Positions 8,192-16,325 of a stretch of 64,000 nucleotides of DNA are shown here, one piece after another. How positions within the stretch are numbered: the first letter of the stretch is position 1; the number at the start of each line of letters is the position of its first letter. The stretch lies in the NCBI RefSeq assembly GCF_022179765.1, contig NZ_BPRE01000013.1:103540-167539 (forward strand). Reading direction: 5' to 3'. Source of the stretch: Methylorubrum suomiense. GTDB lineage: Bacteria > Pseudomonadota > Alphaproteobacteria > Rhizobiales > Beijerinckiaceae. The notes below the pieces were generated by a model. It saw only the letters and a program-made list of their open reading frames with translations, had not been told where the DNA came from and did not search any database. Both the position numbers and the translations under genes were made by a program.

Positions 8192-8445
8192 TCCCCGCCG
8201 CCGACCAATGGGGTCCGTTCGCCCTCGACCTTCGTCCCGGCGAGCGGATGGCCCGGCTGCGGTGCCTGCGCGCCGTCGTCCACCTGACGTGCGGCCCGCG
8301 CGGCGACGACCTGTCCGACAAGCTGCGACGCGCCGAGGTTTCGACCGTTGGCCCCGTCGTCGTCCTAGCCGCCCTCAACGCTCTTGATCCGCTCGACCGC
8401 CGCCGGGTTCTGGCGAGCTACGCCGCGATCAACCGCCCGGTTTAG
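8188..8445 (+). CDS. Hypothetical protein (85 aa)
   Basis: Starts at the ATGA overlap with the gene before. Helical, arginine-rich (MARLRCLRAVVHLTCG, LDPLDRRRVLASYAAI). It belongs to the small-gene run upstream of the helicase and its function is unknown. Confidence 0.6.
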   Translation: MIPAADQWGPFALDLRPGERMARLRCLRAVVHLTCGPRGDDLSDKLRRAEVSTVGPVVVLAALNALDPLDRRRVLASYAAINRPV

Positions 8446-8469
8446 ACCAGGGCGAAAGGCTTCCCGATC

Positions 8470-8766
8470 ATGATGCCTGAACCCCGCGCTCCGGCTCCGG
8501 CCGGAACGGTTGACGAGTTGCGCGAAGTCGCAGCCGAGCAGCTGGCCTTGACGGCTTTTCACTCGACGCTCGCCGTAGACCAATTCTCAGTCTTGGCCGA
8601 TGCCGGGGCGCTCTACAATGCGCGGCGCGCGGTGGCGCATATTCGCCATGCCGTCGCCACGTTGAAGCTCATGGAGGAAGCCGTTTCCAAGGCGGCCACG
8701 GAAGCCGAGCAACGGCGCGCAGAACGCGGGCTCAACGGTCGCCAGCGTAGAGGGGAACGCGCATGA
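8470..8766 (+). CDS. Hypothetical helical protein (98 aa) coupled to helicase
   Basis: A predicted all-helical protein (TVDELREVAAEQLALTAFHS, YNARRAVAHIRHAVATLKLM) ending in a basic tail. It overlaps the helicase gene by ATGA. Proteins in this position in satellites and plasmids often load or regulate the replicative helicase, but I see no motif proving it. Confidence 0.6.
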   Translation: MMPEPRAPAPAGTVDELREVAAEQLALTAFHSTLAVDQFSVLADAGALYNARRAVAHIRHAVATLKLMEEAVSKAATEAEQRRAERGLNGRQRRGERA

Positions 8767-9998
8767 AGGGCGCCCCCTTGGACCCGTGGCCGCCGCTAGA
8801 GGAAGAGGTTCCGGCCGCTCCGGCGCGCCCCTCGCAAACCAAACCGGCCGGCATCCAGGCGCGGCGTTTCGAGTGGATCGACCCCGCCGAAATCCCCCGC
8901 CGGGAATGGCTCCTAGGCCGCCATCTCATCCGCAAGTTCATCTCGGCGACCATCAGTCCGGGCGGCGTCGGCAAGTCGTCGCTCGCCATCGCCGAGGCGC
9001 TATCGCTCGCGACGGGCCGCAACCTCATCGGGCAGCAGCCGTTCGGCCGGCGCCGGGTGTGGTACGTCAACCTTGAAGACCCCTATGACGAGTTACAGCG
9101 GCGCGTCATCGCCACGGCGTTGCACTACGGGATCGACCCCGCCGACCTCGACGGGTTCCTCTATGTCAACTCGGGCCGGGACGGCGGCATCGTCGTCGCG
9201 CGACAGGAACGGAGCGGCATCGTATTGGCCGAGCCGGTTCTTGAGAACCTGCGGACCGACATTCTCGGCAAGATGATCGATTGCATGATGGTCGATCCGT
9301 TCGTGTCCTGTCATGAGGTGGACGAGAACAGCAACGGGGCGATCAACGCCGTCGCCACGGCATGGGCCGACCTTGCCGACCGGACCGAGATTGCGATCGA
9401 TCTCATTCACCATTCGAAAAAGACCGGCGGCAACGAAGTCCAAGTTGAGGATGCACGCGGGGCTTCGGCGCTCTTGTCCAAGGCCCGCGCCGGCAGGGTT
9501 CTCAACGTTATGTCGAAGGAAGAGGCCGAGCGCGCCGGCATCGAGAACCGCCGCTCGCACTTCCGGGTGGACAGCGGCAAGGCCAATCTCGCCCCGGCAT
9601 CGTCCGACGCGGCAACGTGGTTCAAGCTGGAAAGCGTCATGCTGCCGAACGGCGGGAAGGTGAAGGGCATCCCCCTCGACGGCGATAGCGTTGGCGTCGT
9701 CACCGCATGGCAATGGCCGGATGCCATGGAGGCCGTCACTGTCTCGCACCTGCGGGAGGTTCAGCGGCGCATGGCGCAAAGCGGCCCGTGGCGCGAGAGC
9801 GTTCAGTCGCCCGATTGGATCGGAAACCTCATCGGCGAAGTCATGGGCTTGGACCCGACCGCACCGAAGGACCGAAACACGATCAAGACCGCGCTCAAGG
9901 CTTGGCTCGCATCCGGCATGGTCAAGGTTAAGACCATCCAAGACGAGAGCCGTAAGGCCCGCAAATGCGTGGTGGTGGGAGAACTCGCGACGGACTGA
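8763..9998 (+). CDS. RepA-like AAA/RecA-fold replicative helicase
   Basis: 411 residues. Walker A ISPGGVGKSSLAIAEAL lies near residue 63 and a Walker B-like CMMVDPFVSCHE near 175. IDLIHHSKKTGG then gives the conserved His of the plasmid RepA/KaiC-type hexameric helicase family. The C-terminal 100 residues are helical and may bind DNA (a winged-helix-like segment around ADRNTIKTALKAWLASG-type sequence is visible). It most likely unwinds the element's origin after excision. The origin-like repeats begin directly after its stop codon. Confidence 0.8.
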   Translation: MKGAPLDPWPPLEEEVPAAPARPSQTKPAGIQARRFEWIDPAEIPRREWLLGRHLIRKFISATISPGGVGKSSLAIAEALSLATGRNLIGQQPFGRRRVWYVNLEDPYDELQRRVIATALHYGIDPADLDGFLYVNSGRDGGIVVARQERSGIVLAEPVLENLRTDILGKMIDCMMVDPFVSCHEVDENSNGAINAVATAWADLADRTEIAIDLIHHSKKTGGNEVQVEDARGASALLSKARAGRVLNVMSKEEAERAGIENRRSHFRVDSGKANLAPASSDAATWFKLESVMLPNGGKVKGIPLDGDSVGVVTAWQWPDAMEAVTVSHLREVQRRMAQSGPWRESVQSPDWIGNLIGEVMGLDPTAPKDRNTIKTALKAWLASGMVKVKTIQDESRKARKCVVVGELATD

Positions 9999-10019
9999 AA
10001 ACCGGGCCTTTGCGCCGCT

Positions 10020-10145
10020 CCACTACTCCACTCTCCCTAAAGGGAGGTGGAGCAAGTGGCGCACTGGCGCAGAATTGGCCGAAACGCGCCAGTGCGCCAG
10101 TCTGCGACACTCCACTTTGCAAGGTGGCGCAAGTGGTGCGGAACG
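10020..10145 (+). other. Origin-like inverted-repeat region
   Basis: The non-coding stretch 9999-10394 follows the helicase gene. It holds an imperfect CTCCAC.../...GTGGAG hairpin (10027-10054) and then a perfect 14-bp inverted repeat (10057-10070 with 10086-10099, 15-base loop). These are followed by further copies of AAGTGG/GGTGGCGCAAG words to about 10140. Helicase-adjacent iteron-like repeats are the usual form of a satellite or plasmid origin. Confidence 0.5.
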
Positions 10146-10208
10146 TGGGTATTTGGCTAGACGGTAGCGGTTGAACGGTGGCGGGATCGCACCGGGTCCG
10201 AAAAGGCA

Positions 10209-10224
10209 TATCGGAAATCCGATA
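10209..10224 (+). promoter_or_regulatory. 16-bp palindrome with helper-like half-site
   Basis: TATCGGAAATCCGATA is a perfect 7-2-7 palindrome. Its half-site TCCGAT is the same as in the helper operators at 5338 and 62063, arranged in reverse order. It lies between the origin-like region and the resolvase gene. Confidence 0.45.
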
Positions 10225-10357
10225 GGGCAGGGCGCCATATAGCAGGGGTTCGGGAATAGGGATTGGGGATCACCGCGCGCGTCCCGTGGGAAGCTCATTC
10301 TTTCGGGCCTCGCCGAAGCCGCCCCTTGCTTGCTCCACCTTGAGGGCTTACAACTCC

Positions 10358-10373
10358 GGCAACGTTCGTTGCC
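10358..10373 (+). promoter_or_regulatory. Inverted repeat upstream of the resolvase gene
   Basis: GGCAACGTTCGTTGCC is nested inside a larger imperfect repeat that runs to the resolvase start (TTGAGGG ... CCCTCAA). The GGCAAC arms recur in the palindrome at 22970-22988. It could be an operator or a leader hairpin. Confidence 0.45.
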
Positions 10374-10394
10374 CGAAACGTAAGGCCCCCTCAA

Positions 10395-11132
10395 ATGCCC
10401 AAGAATTTCGTCGCTTACTACAGGGTTTCGACCGAGCGGCAGGGCCGATCTGGGCTTGGAATGGACGCGCAGCGGGAGGCGGTTGCCGCCTATCTCAACG
10501 GCGGCAAATGGCACATCATCGCGGAGCATGTGGAGGTTGAGAGCGGCCGGAACGCCGACCGTCCCGCCCTCGACGCGGCCCTTGCCGAGGCCCGCTTGCA
10601 TCGCGCCCCGCTCATCGTCGCCAAGGTGGACCGGCTCACGCGATCCGTCGCCTTCCTGTCCAAGTTGCTAGAAAGCGGCGTTGAAGTCCGGTTCTGCGAC
10701 CTCCCGCAGGTGGAAGGCCCGGCGGGGCGGTTCATGCTCAACCAAATGGTCGCCGTCGCGGAGCTTGAGGCCGGGTTGATCTCAGCACGGACGCGATCCG
10801 CGCTCGCTAGCAAGCGGCGGTTCTATCAGGGGCTCACGGACGACGAGCGCGCCGCGTTGGCCGCCCAAGGCAAGGCAACGGGCCTAGGCGGCAAGCGCAG
10901 CACCGTCCTAACCGACGAGGCCCGCAAGGCTGGAACGGCGCGCAGGGCCGCCAAGGCGACGGATCGCGCCCGCGATCTTGCCCCGACCATCGCCAGCCTG
11001 AGAGCGGCCGGCATCACGTCCGCAACGGGCCTTGCCAAGGCTTTGACGGAACGCGGCATCCCGACTGCGCGCGGTTCCGACAAGTGGACGACCGTTCAAG
11101 TCCAGCGGGTCTTGTCCCGCCTCGACGCTTAG
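10395..11132 (+). CDS. Serine recombinase (resolvase/invertase family)
   Basis: 245 residues. The N-terminus VAYYRVSTERQGRSGLGMDA holds the catalytic Ser of resolvases. The conserved VAKVDRLTRSVAFLSKLLE and EVRFCDLPQ segments follow, then a long E helix and a C-terminal Hin-like HTH (TSATGLAKALTERGIPTARG). It is a small-type serine recombinase. In this element it may resolve multimers formed after replication; integration is already covered by the tyrosine integrase at 24568. Confidence 0.88.
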   Translation: MPKNFVAYYRVSTERQGRSGLGMDAQREAVAAYLNGGKWHIIAEHVEVESGRNADRPALDAALAEARLHRAPLIVAKVDRLTRSVAFLSKLLESGVEVRFCDLPQVEGPAGRFMLNQMVAVAELEAGLISARTRSALASKRRFYQGLTDDERAALAAQGKATGLGGKRSTVLTDEARKAGTARRAAKATDRARDLAPTIASLRAAGITSATGLAKALTERGIPTARGSDKWTTVQVQRVLSRLDA

Positions 11133-11162
11133 CCGTCCCGCTCCGGGGCGGCCCGCCGGAAT

Positions 11163-11181
11163 TGTCGCCAAGTTGGCGACA
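11163..11181 (+). promoter_or_regulatory. 19-bp perfect palindrome (9-1-9)
   Basis: TGTCGCCAAGTTGGCGACA lies 25 bases upstream of the small-gene operon starting at 11206. Its 9-1-9 form matches the two palindromes at 22951-22988. It is probably a dimeric repressor site. Confidence 0.55.
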
Positions 11182-11205
11182 TCTCGGCCCTAAAGGGGAA
11201 GCCCC

Positions 11206-11400
11206 ATGACAGACCAGCCCCGGCCCCTCGCCGAAATCGCGCGCGAGGCGATGCAGCGAACGTTCTTCGACTTGCTCGCCGTCGAGTTGCCGCCACACAT
11301 CGCCGAGGCGTTGGTAGAGTCCGCTTTCGACGCCATCGGCGACGCCGCAATCCGGCACCTGTCCGTCATCGAAGTCACCGAGGCGGACGCCAACCTATGA
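11206..11400 (+). CDS. Small hypothetical protein (64 aa)
   Basis: Helical acidic protein (PLAEIAREAMQRTFFDLLAV, PPHIAEALVESAFDAIGDAA). Overlaps the next gene by ATGA. It shares a general look with 11397-11633 (helical, ...DAI/EAIGD...), so the two may be distant duplicates. Function unknown. Confidence 0.6.
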   Translation: MTDQPRPLAEIAREAMQRTFFDLLAVELPPHIAEALVESAFDAIGDAAIRHLSVIEVTEADANL

Positions 11401-11633
11401 CCGCCGAAACCGTGGACATCGACGCGGCCCGGCTCGCCCGGTTCATCCTGCCATCCCTGACGGACAAGACCTTCGGCGTTGCCTATCGAGCGATCCAGCG
11501 CGCGAGCATGGAAGCCATCGGCGACAACTTGGACGACGCGCACGCCGAGGCCGTGACCTTCGCCGTCCTGTCTGCCCTGTCGGATCACTATGCGACCCTC
11601 GCCGCTCACATCCGGCCGGAGGCCAGCCCATGA
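11397..11633 (+). CDS. Small hypothetical protein (78 aa)
   Basis: Helical protein, ARLARFILPSLTDKTFGVAY then MEAIGDNLDDAHAEAVTFAV. Tight ATGA overlaps on both sides mark one operon. No family is recognised. Confidence 0.6.
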   Translation: MTAETVDIDAARLARFILPSLTDKTFGVAYRAIQRASMEAIGDNLDDAHAEAVTFAVLSALSDHYATLAAHIRPEASP

Positions 11634-11851
11634 GCGCGCTACAGCCTCCCGAGACGGCGCCCCTAGGCGTCAACGTCACCGTCCTGGCGAGCGACAACCG
11701 CCGGGAACAATGGTTCCCCGACTGCAAGCGGTTCTTCACGCTCGGCACGCCGCGTTTCATCGGCGTTCCTGACGGCTGGCATGTTCGCGGATGGATCAAT
11801 CCCACCGCGACGGCCGAAGAGCCTGCCGGCGAGCCTCCTAGCCGCTCCTAG
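11630..11851 (+). CDS. Small hypothetical protein (73 aa)
   Basis: A short beta-rich sequence (GVNVTVLASDNRREQWFPDC, RFIGVPDGWHVRGWINPTAT) that looks like a compact DUF551-type domain. The ATGA overlap couples it to the gene before. Confidence 0.55.
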   Translation: MSALQPPETAPLGVNVTVLASDNRREQWFPDCKRFFTLGTPRFIGVPDGWHVRGWINPTATAEEPAGEPPSRS

Positions 11852-11870
11852 CCGCATTCCAGAGGACAGC

Positions 11871-12569
11871 ATGACCGACACAACCGCCCCCATCGGGCCG
11901 GGCGTTCCCGCTTGGCCGGACGACGAGAACCCGCCGCCGCATCCCGCGTATCGACCTTTCATCAACATCATTCACGAACACGGCTGCGACCTGTCGGACG
12001 TGATCTTGGGCCGGTTCTTCAATTGGGCCGCCAAGACCGCCCCGAACTTCCTGCCGGCATGGGGTCCGATCGATATGGCCCCGACAACCGGCATGGTGGA
12101 CTTGTACGCCGTCACCGCGTCCGCCCTCGACGGCTCGACCATCGGCGCGCGGTTCCCCGAATGCACGCGCGCCATCAACGAAGAGAGCGGATGGGATGGC
12201 CTCCCGCCCGGCTGGCGCGCGACGCACTACATGCACATGCCGATGGGACCGGAAGGCCCCGACAGCCTTCCCGCCGGTTCGGAGGTAGCGTGTCGGTTCG
12301 GCCCGAACACTCGCGCCCGCGCGATGATCCTGGCGCGCATCTTCGCCGCTCATGGCCTCGCCCTGCCGTCAGAACGCGCCGTGACGCTCCTAGCGGCCTT
12401 CCTGGCTGGCGAGCGCGGCGAGGCGTCGGGATTGCCGCCCTTGGCCGCCGACACCTCTCCTGAGGCCATTGCGGCGGCATGGAAGGCTGCGGGCGTGCCT
12501 GAGTTCCTGCCGGAAGCCGACGCCGCCGTTGCCGCCCTATGGGGGCCGCGCGGGTCCGACCCGGCCTAA
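11871..12569 (+). CDS. Hypothetical protein (232 aa)
   Basis: Starts at ATG 11871 after AGAGGACAGC. Begins with a Pro-rich region (PPPHPAYRPFINIIHEHGCD) and contains a His/Met patch (THYMHMPMGPEGPD). The C-terminus has helices spaced by Ala-rich linkers. There is no transmembrane segment or known motif. It is the last gene before the element's packaging module. Confidence 0.6.
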   Translation: MTDTTAPIGPGVPAWPDDENPPPHPAYRPFINIIHEHGCDLSDVILGRFFNWAAKTAPNFLPAWGPIDMAPTTGMVDLYAVTASALDGSTIGARFPECTRAINEESGWDGLPPGWRATHYMHMPMGPEGPDSLPAGSEVACRFGPNTRARAMILARIFAAHGLALPSERAVTLLAAFLAGERGEASGLPPLAADTSPEAIAAAWKAAGVPEFLPEADAAVAALWGPRGSDPA

Positions 12570-12647
12570 CCCCTCACCCCCCCCTTCGTCCCGCCGCTCG
12601 CGCCCGGCTGGCCGTCCTATGTCTCGGCGCCTCGAAAGACATCGACC

Positions 12648-13205
12648 ATGGCTGACTTCCTCAAGACCTACGGCACGATTGGTGGGTTCACGCTCACGCA
12701 GCGGTCCCGGCCCTTCGTTCCGGCGGACTACGGCAACTTCCCCTTCACCGTCCCGACCAGCCCGTTTCCCACCATCGTCTACGTCCTGACTGTGACCAAG
12801 GGCGCCACGGTGACGGACGTTGCTCTGGAACCGGCGAACGACGTGTTCACCCTCAACGGCAGTCCCGCCTTGGACCGGCGGGCGCAAATCATCCTGACGA
12901 CCTTCGCGGCCATCGGCGCGCAGGTGGCGCTCGGCGATCCCACCACGCCGATCATCGCCAACCCGAACGGCTCCGGCGCCTATGTCCGCATTGTCGATCT
13001 TGTCCCCGGCACGCCGGTTCCGCCGGGCTCCGGGGTTCGGATCAGCGGTTCCACCGATCCGTTCAAGCTCAAGCTGGCGAACGGCGGCGTCATCGAGTTG
13101 ACGCGCGACGCGGCCGACAGCGCCGGGTCCATCTTCAACGGCCTCGCCGTGGTGGATGCCGTCACGCCGCTTCCGACCGGCGGCAAGGTGCAAATCCTCT
13201 ATTGA
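12648..13205 (+). CDS. Putative beta-rich structural protein of the element (185 aa)
   Basis: The sequence is dominated by short beta-type stretches with Val/Thr/Gly/Pro (PTIVYVLTVTKGATVTDVAL, FKLKLANGGVIELTRDAADS). That is the look of phage decoration or neck proteins. It has no recognised family. It sits directly upstream of the element's terminase genes in the same direction, so a virion-associated or assembly-interfering role is plausible but unproven. Confidence 0.55.
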   Translation: MADFLKTYGTIGGFTLTQRSRPFVPADYGNFPFTVPTSPFPTIVYVLTVTKGATVTDVALEPANDVFTLNGSPALDRRAQIILTTFAAIGAQVALGDPTTPIIANPNGSGAYVRIVDLVPGTPVPPGSGVRISGSTDPFKLKLANGGVIELTRDAADSAGSIFNGLAVVDAVTPLPTGGKVQILY

Positions 13206-13215
13206 GGCCGCACCG

Positions 13216-13584
13216 ATGCCGCTCAAATCCAAGGCTGCGCGGCACCGATCGGCGCTGAGCAACGGCACAACGCTGTTTCTCGGCGCCGTAGACGGCCGAT
13301 CCGAGGCAGGCCGCCGCTATGCGGACCTTGTGGACGACCTGACGGCCGAACGCGGTGGGCGGGAAGCTCTGACGGTTGGACAGGCCGAAGCGATCCGCAC
13401 CTATGCCGGGCTCGCGATCCTGCGGGATCGGATGCAGTCCGACCTTGTGACCGGCAAGGCGGTGGATCCCGAAGTCTTGGGCCAGATCGGCGACCGCATG
13501 GCGCGACAAGCCCGCATCATGGGTCCGGTGAAGCCTCCCGCCCGTCCAAGCCTTCGCGACTACGCGGCGAACAAAGGGAAGTAG
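13216..13584 (+). CDS. Putative terminase small subunit (element)
   Basis: 122 residues, rich in basic residues at the N-terminus (PLKSKAARHRSALSNG). Helical middle: GRRYADLVDDLTAERGGREAL followed by QAEAIRTYAGLAILRDRMQS. Size and position, 5 bases before the large subunit gene, fit a P27-like or related small terminase. The assignment rests mainly on context. Confidence 0.55.
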   Translation: MPLKSKAARHRSALSNGTTLFLGAVDGRSEAGRRYADLVDDLTAERGGREALTVGQAEAIRTYAGLAILRDRMQSDLVTGKAVDPEVLGQIGDRMARQARIMGPVKPPARPSLRDYAANKGK

Positions 13585-13589
13585 GTGCA

Positions 13590-15104
13590 ATGCGCTTTAC
13601 CATGACGATGCGTGCCGCGTTGGAAGACCCCGAGATTTTCGGGACCGTCCTGCCGGGCGAGAGTTGGGCAGCGTGGCGCGTCGTCTTGATCGCGGCTAAC
13701 GGCGAACCGCTGACGGACGACGAGCGCGCCATCTTCGCCGAGTTGACCGGGCGCGAGCGCGAGCCCGACGAGCCTTGCGACGAGGTTTGGGGCGTCGTTG
13801 GCCGCCGCGGCGGCAAGACGCGCGCCTTTGCCGTCGCCGCGGTCTATCGAGCCCTTCTAGTGGACTATACGGACTGCAACCTAGCACCAGGCCAGCGCTT
13901 CCGGCTCCCCGTCATCGCCGCAGTCAAAGAGCAGGCCGTTCAAGCGTTCCAGTACATCCTGGGCATCATTCAAGAAGTGCCGATGTTCGCTCAAGAACTC
14001 ATGGGCGAACCGACCCAAGACACAATCCGACTGAGCAACAGGATTGATATTGTCGTGACGGCGGCGAACTTCAAAACCGTTCGCGGCCCGACGCTGATTG
14101 CCTGCATCTGTGACGAAATCGCATTCTGGCGGATCGAAGGACACGCCAATCCCGATAAGGAAATCTTGCGATCCATCCGCCCCGGCCTCGCGACGACCGG
14201 CGGCCCGCTTCTCGTTATGTCGAGCCCATACGCCAAAAAAGGCATTCTCTTCGAAACCTACAAAGAGAACTTTGGTCCAGATGGCGACCCCCGAGTTTTA
14301 GTGCTGCAAGCGCCGACCCTTCGGATGAATAGCAGCCTACCGCGACTGCGCCGCGACGTAGAAAAAGCCTACAGGGACGATCCTGAGTCCGCTAAGGCCG
14401 AGTACGGCGCGCAGTTCCGCGACGGCATTTCCGACTTCGTAAGCCCGGAGGTCGTGGACGCCTGTACCGACTTCGGCGTGGCCGAACGCGCCCCCGAACC
14501 CGGCATCACGTATCGGGCCTTCGTTGATCCGTCCGGCGGCACGGGGAAGGACGCCTTCACGCTCGCGATTGCGCACGAGGTAAAAGACCCGAAGACGAAA
14601 AAGCGAACGCAAATCCTTGACCTCGTTCGTGCGATAAAGCCGCCGTTCTCACCGTCCGGCGCCTGCGAGCAGTATGCGGAGATATTGAATAAATACAGAC
14701 TGCATCAAGTAACTGGCGACAACTATGCCGACGAATGGCCCAAGGAAATGATGCGGGCCAATGGCATTAGCTATGAGAAGTCGGATAAGGTGAAAAACGC
14801 TATCTATGGCGCCTTCCTGCCGTTGCTCAACAGCCAATCCGTTCGATTGCTAGACCATCCCGAGATGCGCCGCGAGCTAGTGAATTTGGAGCGCAGCACA
14901 TCACAGATGGGCCGCGATACAATCAACCATCCGAACAACGGACACGACGACCTCATAAACGCTGCGGCGGGCGCCTTGCTCGAATGCCAGACGAAGCGAA
15001 ACATCTGGGAAGACATTATCGGCGACCCAAATAGCGAAGAGGACAAGGCCGCGTGGCGTGCCATTGAGTGGCAACAGCGTCTTGGTGGATATGGCTCTTG
15101 GTAG
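13590..15104 (+). CDS. Terminase large subunit (element's own)
   Basis: 504 residues. Walker A is VVGRRGGKTRAF near residue 72 and Walker B IACICDEIAFW near 170. The nuclease half shows YRAFVDPSGGTGKDAF near 310 and NNGHDDLINAAAGAL near 455. It is a different terminase family from the helper enzyme at 3801: the motif spacing differs and I see no shared blocks. A complete packaging ATPase in an element that lacks a portal means it is meant to dock on another phage's portal. Confidence 0.9.
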   Translation: MRFTMTMRAALEDPEIFGTVLPGESWAAWRVVLIAANGEPLTDDERAIFAELTGREREPDEPCDEVWGVVGRRGGKTRAFAVAAVYRALLVDYTDCNLAPGQRFRLPVIAAVKEQAVQAFQYILGIIQEVPMFAQELMGEPTQDTIRLSNRIDIVVTAANFKTVRGPTLIACICDEIAFWRIEGHANPDKEILRSIRPGLATTGGPLLVMSSPYAKKGILFETYKENFGPDGDPRVLVLQAPTLRMNSSLPRLRRDVEKAYRDDPESAKAEYGAQFRDGISDFVSPEVVDACTDFGVAERAPEPGITYRAFVDPSGGTGKDAFTLAIAHEVKDPKTKKRTQILDLVRAIKPPFSPSGACEQYAEILNKYRLHQVTGDNYADEWPKEMMRANGISYEKSDKVKNAIYGAFLPLLNSQSVRLLDHPEMRRELVNLERSTSQMGRDTINHPNNGHDDLINAAAGALLECQTKRNIWEDIIGDPNSEEDKAAWRAIEWQQRLGGYGSW

Positions 15105-15151
15105 CCCGCCGAGCCCCGCGTGTTCTCCTACCTTGGATCCCCGCCGAGGCT

Positions 15152-15382
15152 ATGAGTGTCGCCGAGGCCGCTGACTTCGCCCGCAGGAATGACCGCACCG
15201 TGCGCAATTGGGCGGCCTGCCATGACATCGGCCGCAAGATCGGCGGGGAGTGGGTGGTCTCGCGCGTCGCGTTGCTCATGTTCCTCGAAAGCGATAGCGC
15301 TGCGCTCGCTGCCTACCTCTCCGGCGACCGGACAGGCGATGTGGTAACAGCCTATTTCCGGCGGCTATCCGTGTCGATCTAA
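15152..15382 (+). CDS. Small HTH protein (76 aa)
   Basis: MSVAEAADFARRNDRTVRNWAA then GRKIGGEWVVSRVALLMFLE: an excisionase-like helix-turn-helix plus wing. The start is set at ATG 15152; an upstream in-frame start at 15068 would overlap the terminase. It may regulate the tail-gene operon that follows. Confidence 0.6.
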   Translation: MSVAEAADFARRNDRTVRNWAACHDIGRKIGGEWVVSRVALLMFLESDSAALAAYLSGDRTGDVVTAYFRRLSVSI

Positions 15383-15398
15383 AGGAAAGATCGCCAAA

Positions 15399-15425
15399 TT
15401 CGGAAAATCCGGAAAAGCCGGAAAT
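15399..15425 (+). repeat. Three 9-bp direct repeats in promoter region
   Basis: TTCGGAAAA, TCCGGAAAA and GCCGGAAAT are arranged head to tail, 43 bases before a ribbon-helix-helix gene. Direct repeats of this size are typical RHH-repressor sites, so this may be the autoregulatory operator of the next gene. Confidence 0.5.
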
Positions 15426-15467
15426 CTCGACCTTTGCCGATCGATTGATCTGCGCCAGTCTAGACGC

Positions 15468-15668
15468 ATGATCTCGACGCAACTTCCCCCGCCGCCCTTT
15501 GATGACGGGCGCGGGCTATACCCGGAACGATTGGCCGCCGCTGTCCCGCGCGGGTTCAACGATCTTGTGCGGGAAGCCGCCGGGATGGAAGGCGTCACCA
15601 TCGCCGAGTTCGTGCGCCGCGCGCTCCTGCATCGCCTCGACCAAATGTCCAAAACGGAGAACCTGTAG
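15468..15668 (+). CDS. Ribbon-helix-helix (Arc-like) protein
   Basis: 66 residues: AAVPRGFNDLVREAAGMEGV then TIAEFVRRALLHRLDQM. This is the beta-strand plus two helices of the Arc/MetJ fold. It is likely a DNA-binding autorepressor. It lies one base before the chaperone G gene and so may set the level of the element's tail genes. Confidence 0.75.
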   Translation: MISTQLPPPPFDDGRGLYPERLAAAVPRGFNDLVREAAGMEGVTIAEFVRRALLHRLDQMSKTENL

Positions 15669-15669
15669 C

Positions 15670-16059
15670 ATGGCCGCCGAACGCAAGATCAACGGCAACC
15701 TCTACCGATCCGACATGCTGCCGGCCGAACAAGGGCTGGAACTGTTTCTGCGGGTGACAAAGGTATTCAAGGCGGCCCCCGAGTTGATGGGCGCGCTTGC
15801 CGCTGGCAAAAGCGATCAAGATGCGCCGGGCCGCTTCATGGCCTTAGTATTTAGCGACGACCTCGACCGGCAGGAAACCGGAGAATTGCTAAAAGACCTT
15901 GTGCGGACATGCCAATACAAGGCGCCAAGTGCAGGCTATGAGGAATGCATTATCGGCATTCGACCCGAGAAACTGGCCGAAGTCGTCAAGGTTGCTTGGT
16001 TCGCGATGGAGGTACAATTCAAGGATTTTTTGTCCGAAAGCCTGGAGCTAAAAGCGTAA
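15670..16059 (+). CDS. Tail assembly chaperone G (element)
   Basis: 129 residues. It aligns along its length with the helper protein at 42759: AAERKINGNLYRSDMLPAEQ against AERKIGGVVYRCEKVPADQG, and CIIGIRPEKLAEVVKVAWFA against CVIGVKPESMEDAVEVAFWC. It lies just upstream of the tape measure and ends in a slippery site, the arrangement of lambda G/GT. G and GT coat the tape measure during tail assembly. Confidence 0.85.
   Translation: MAAERKINGNLYRSDMLPAEQGLELFLRVTKVFKAAPELMGALAAGKSDQDAPGRFMALVFSDDLDRQETGELLKDLVRTCQYKAPSAGYEECIIGIRPEKLAEVVKVAWFAMEVQFKDFLSESLELKA
16026..16032 (+). other. Programmed -1 frameshift site T_TTT_TTG (element)
   Basis: In the G frame the codons read GAT TTT TTG. Slipping one base back gives entry into the -1 frame, which is open to 16325 and encodes the T extension. 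The same heptamer stands at the same protein position in the helper (43103-43109). Confidence 0.85.
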
Positions 16060-16325
16060 GCTCCGGGAACGACAAGCCTATTTTATCCGCGCGAGAGTTC
16101 AGTGCTATTGCTCCGAACGTTGCCGAGAAAATGTATTTGTTTCGGCCGACGCCTGGGTTTGCCAATCCGCCTCTATGCGACATCCAGCAGCTTAGAACGG
16201 TCTACACGCTAGCAGACCTCGCCAACTTCCACGAAATCCTCGACATGCGGGAACTTGTTGAGGATAAGGCAAGACAGCAAGTGGAGCGCGATGCGCAGAA
16301 CAATCGAAGGGGACGTCGGCGATGA
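16032..16325 (+). CDS. T extension of chaperone GT, made by -1 frameshift (element)
   Basis: After slippage at 16026-16032 the ribosome reads VRKPGAKSV and continues for 97 codons, giving a GT protein of about 218 residues. The extension matches the helper's T part (AIAPNVAEKMYLFRPTPGFA against AIAPNLGDRFYLYRPTAAFR, both ending GRRR). It has no start codon of its own near the site. Its stop overlaps the tape measure start (CGATGA). Confidence 0.82.
   Translation, partial: VRKPGAKSVSSGNDKPILSAREFSAIAPNVAEKMYLFRPTPGFANPPLCDIQQLRTVYTLADLANFHEILDMRELVEDKARQQVERDAQNNRRGRRR

Noticed and set aside
10395..11132. Resolvase as sign of a transposon inside the element
   Set aside because: No transposase, no terminal inverted repeats and no target duplication are seen around it.
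13590..15104. Second large terminase as a duplicate of the helper's enzyme
   Set aside because: Motif sequences and spacing differ throughout (GRRGGKTR against GGSRSGKT; different nuclease blocks), so it is an independent acquisition.
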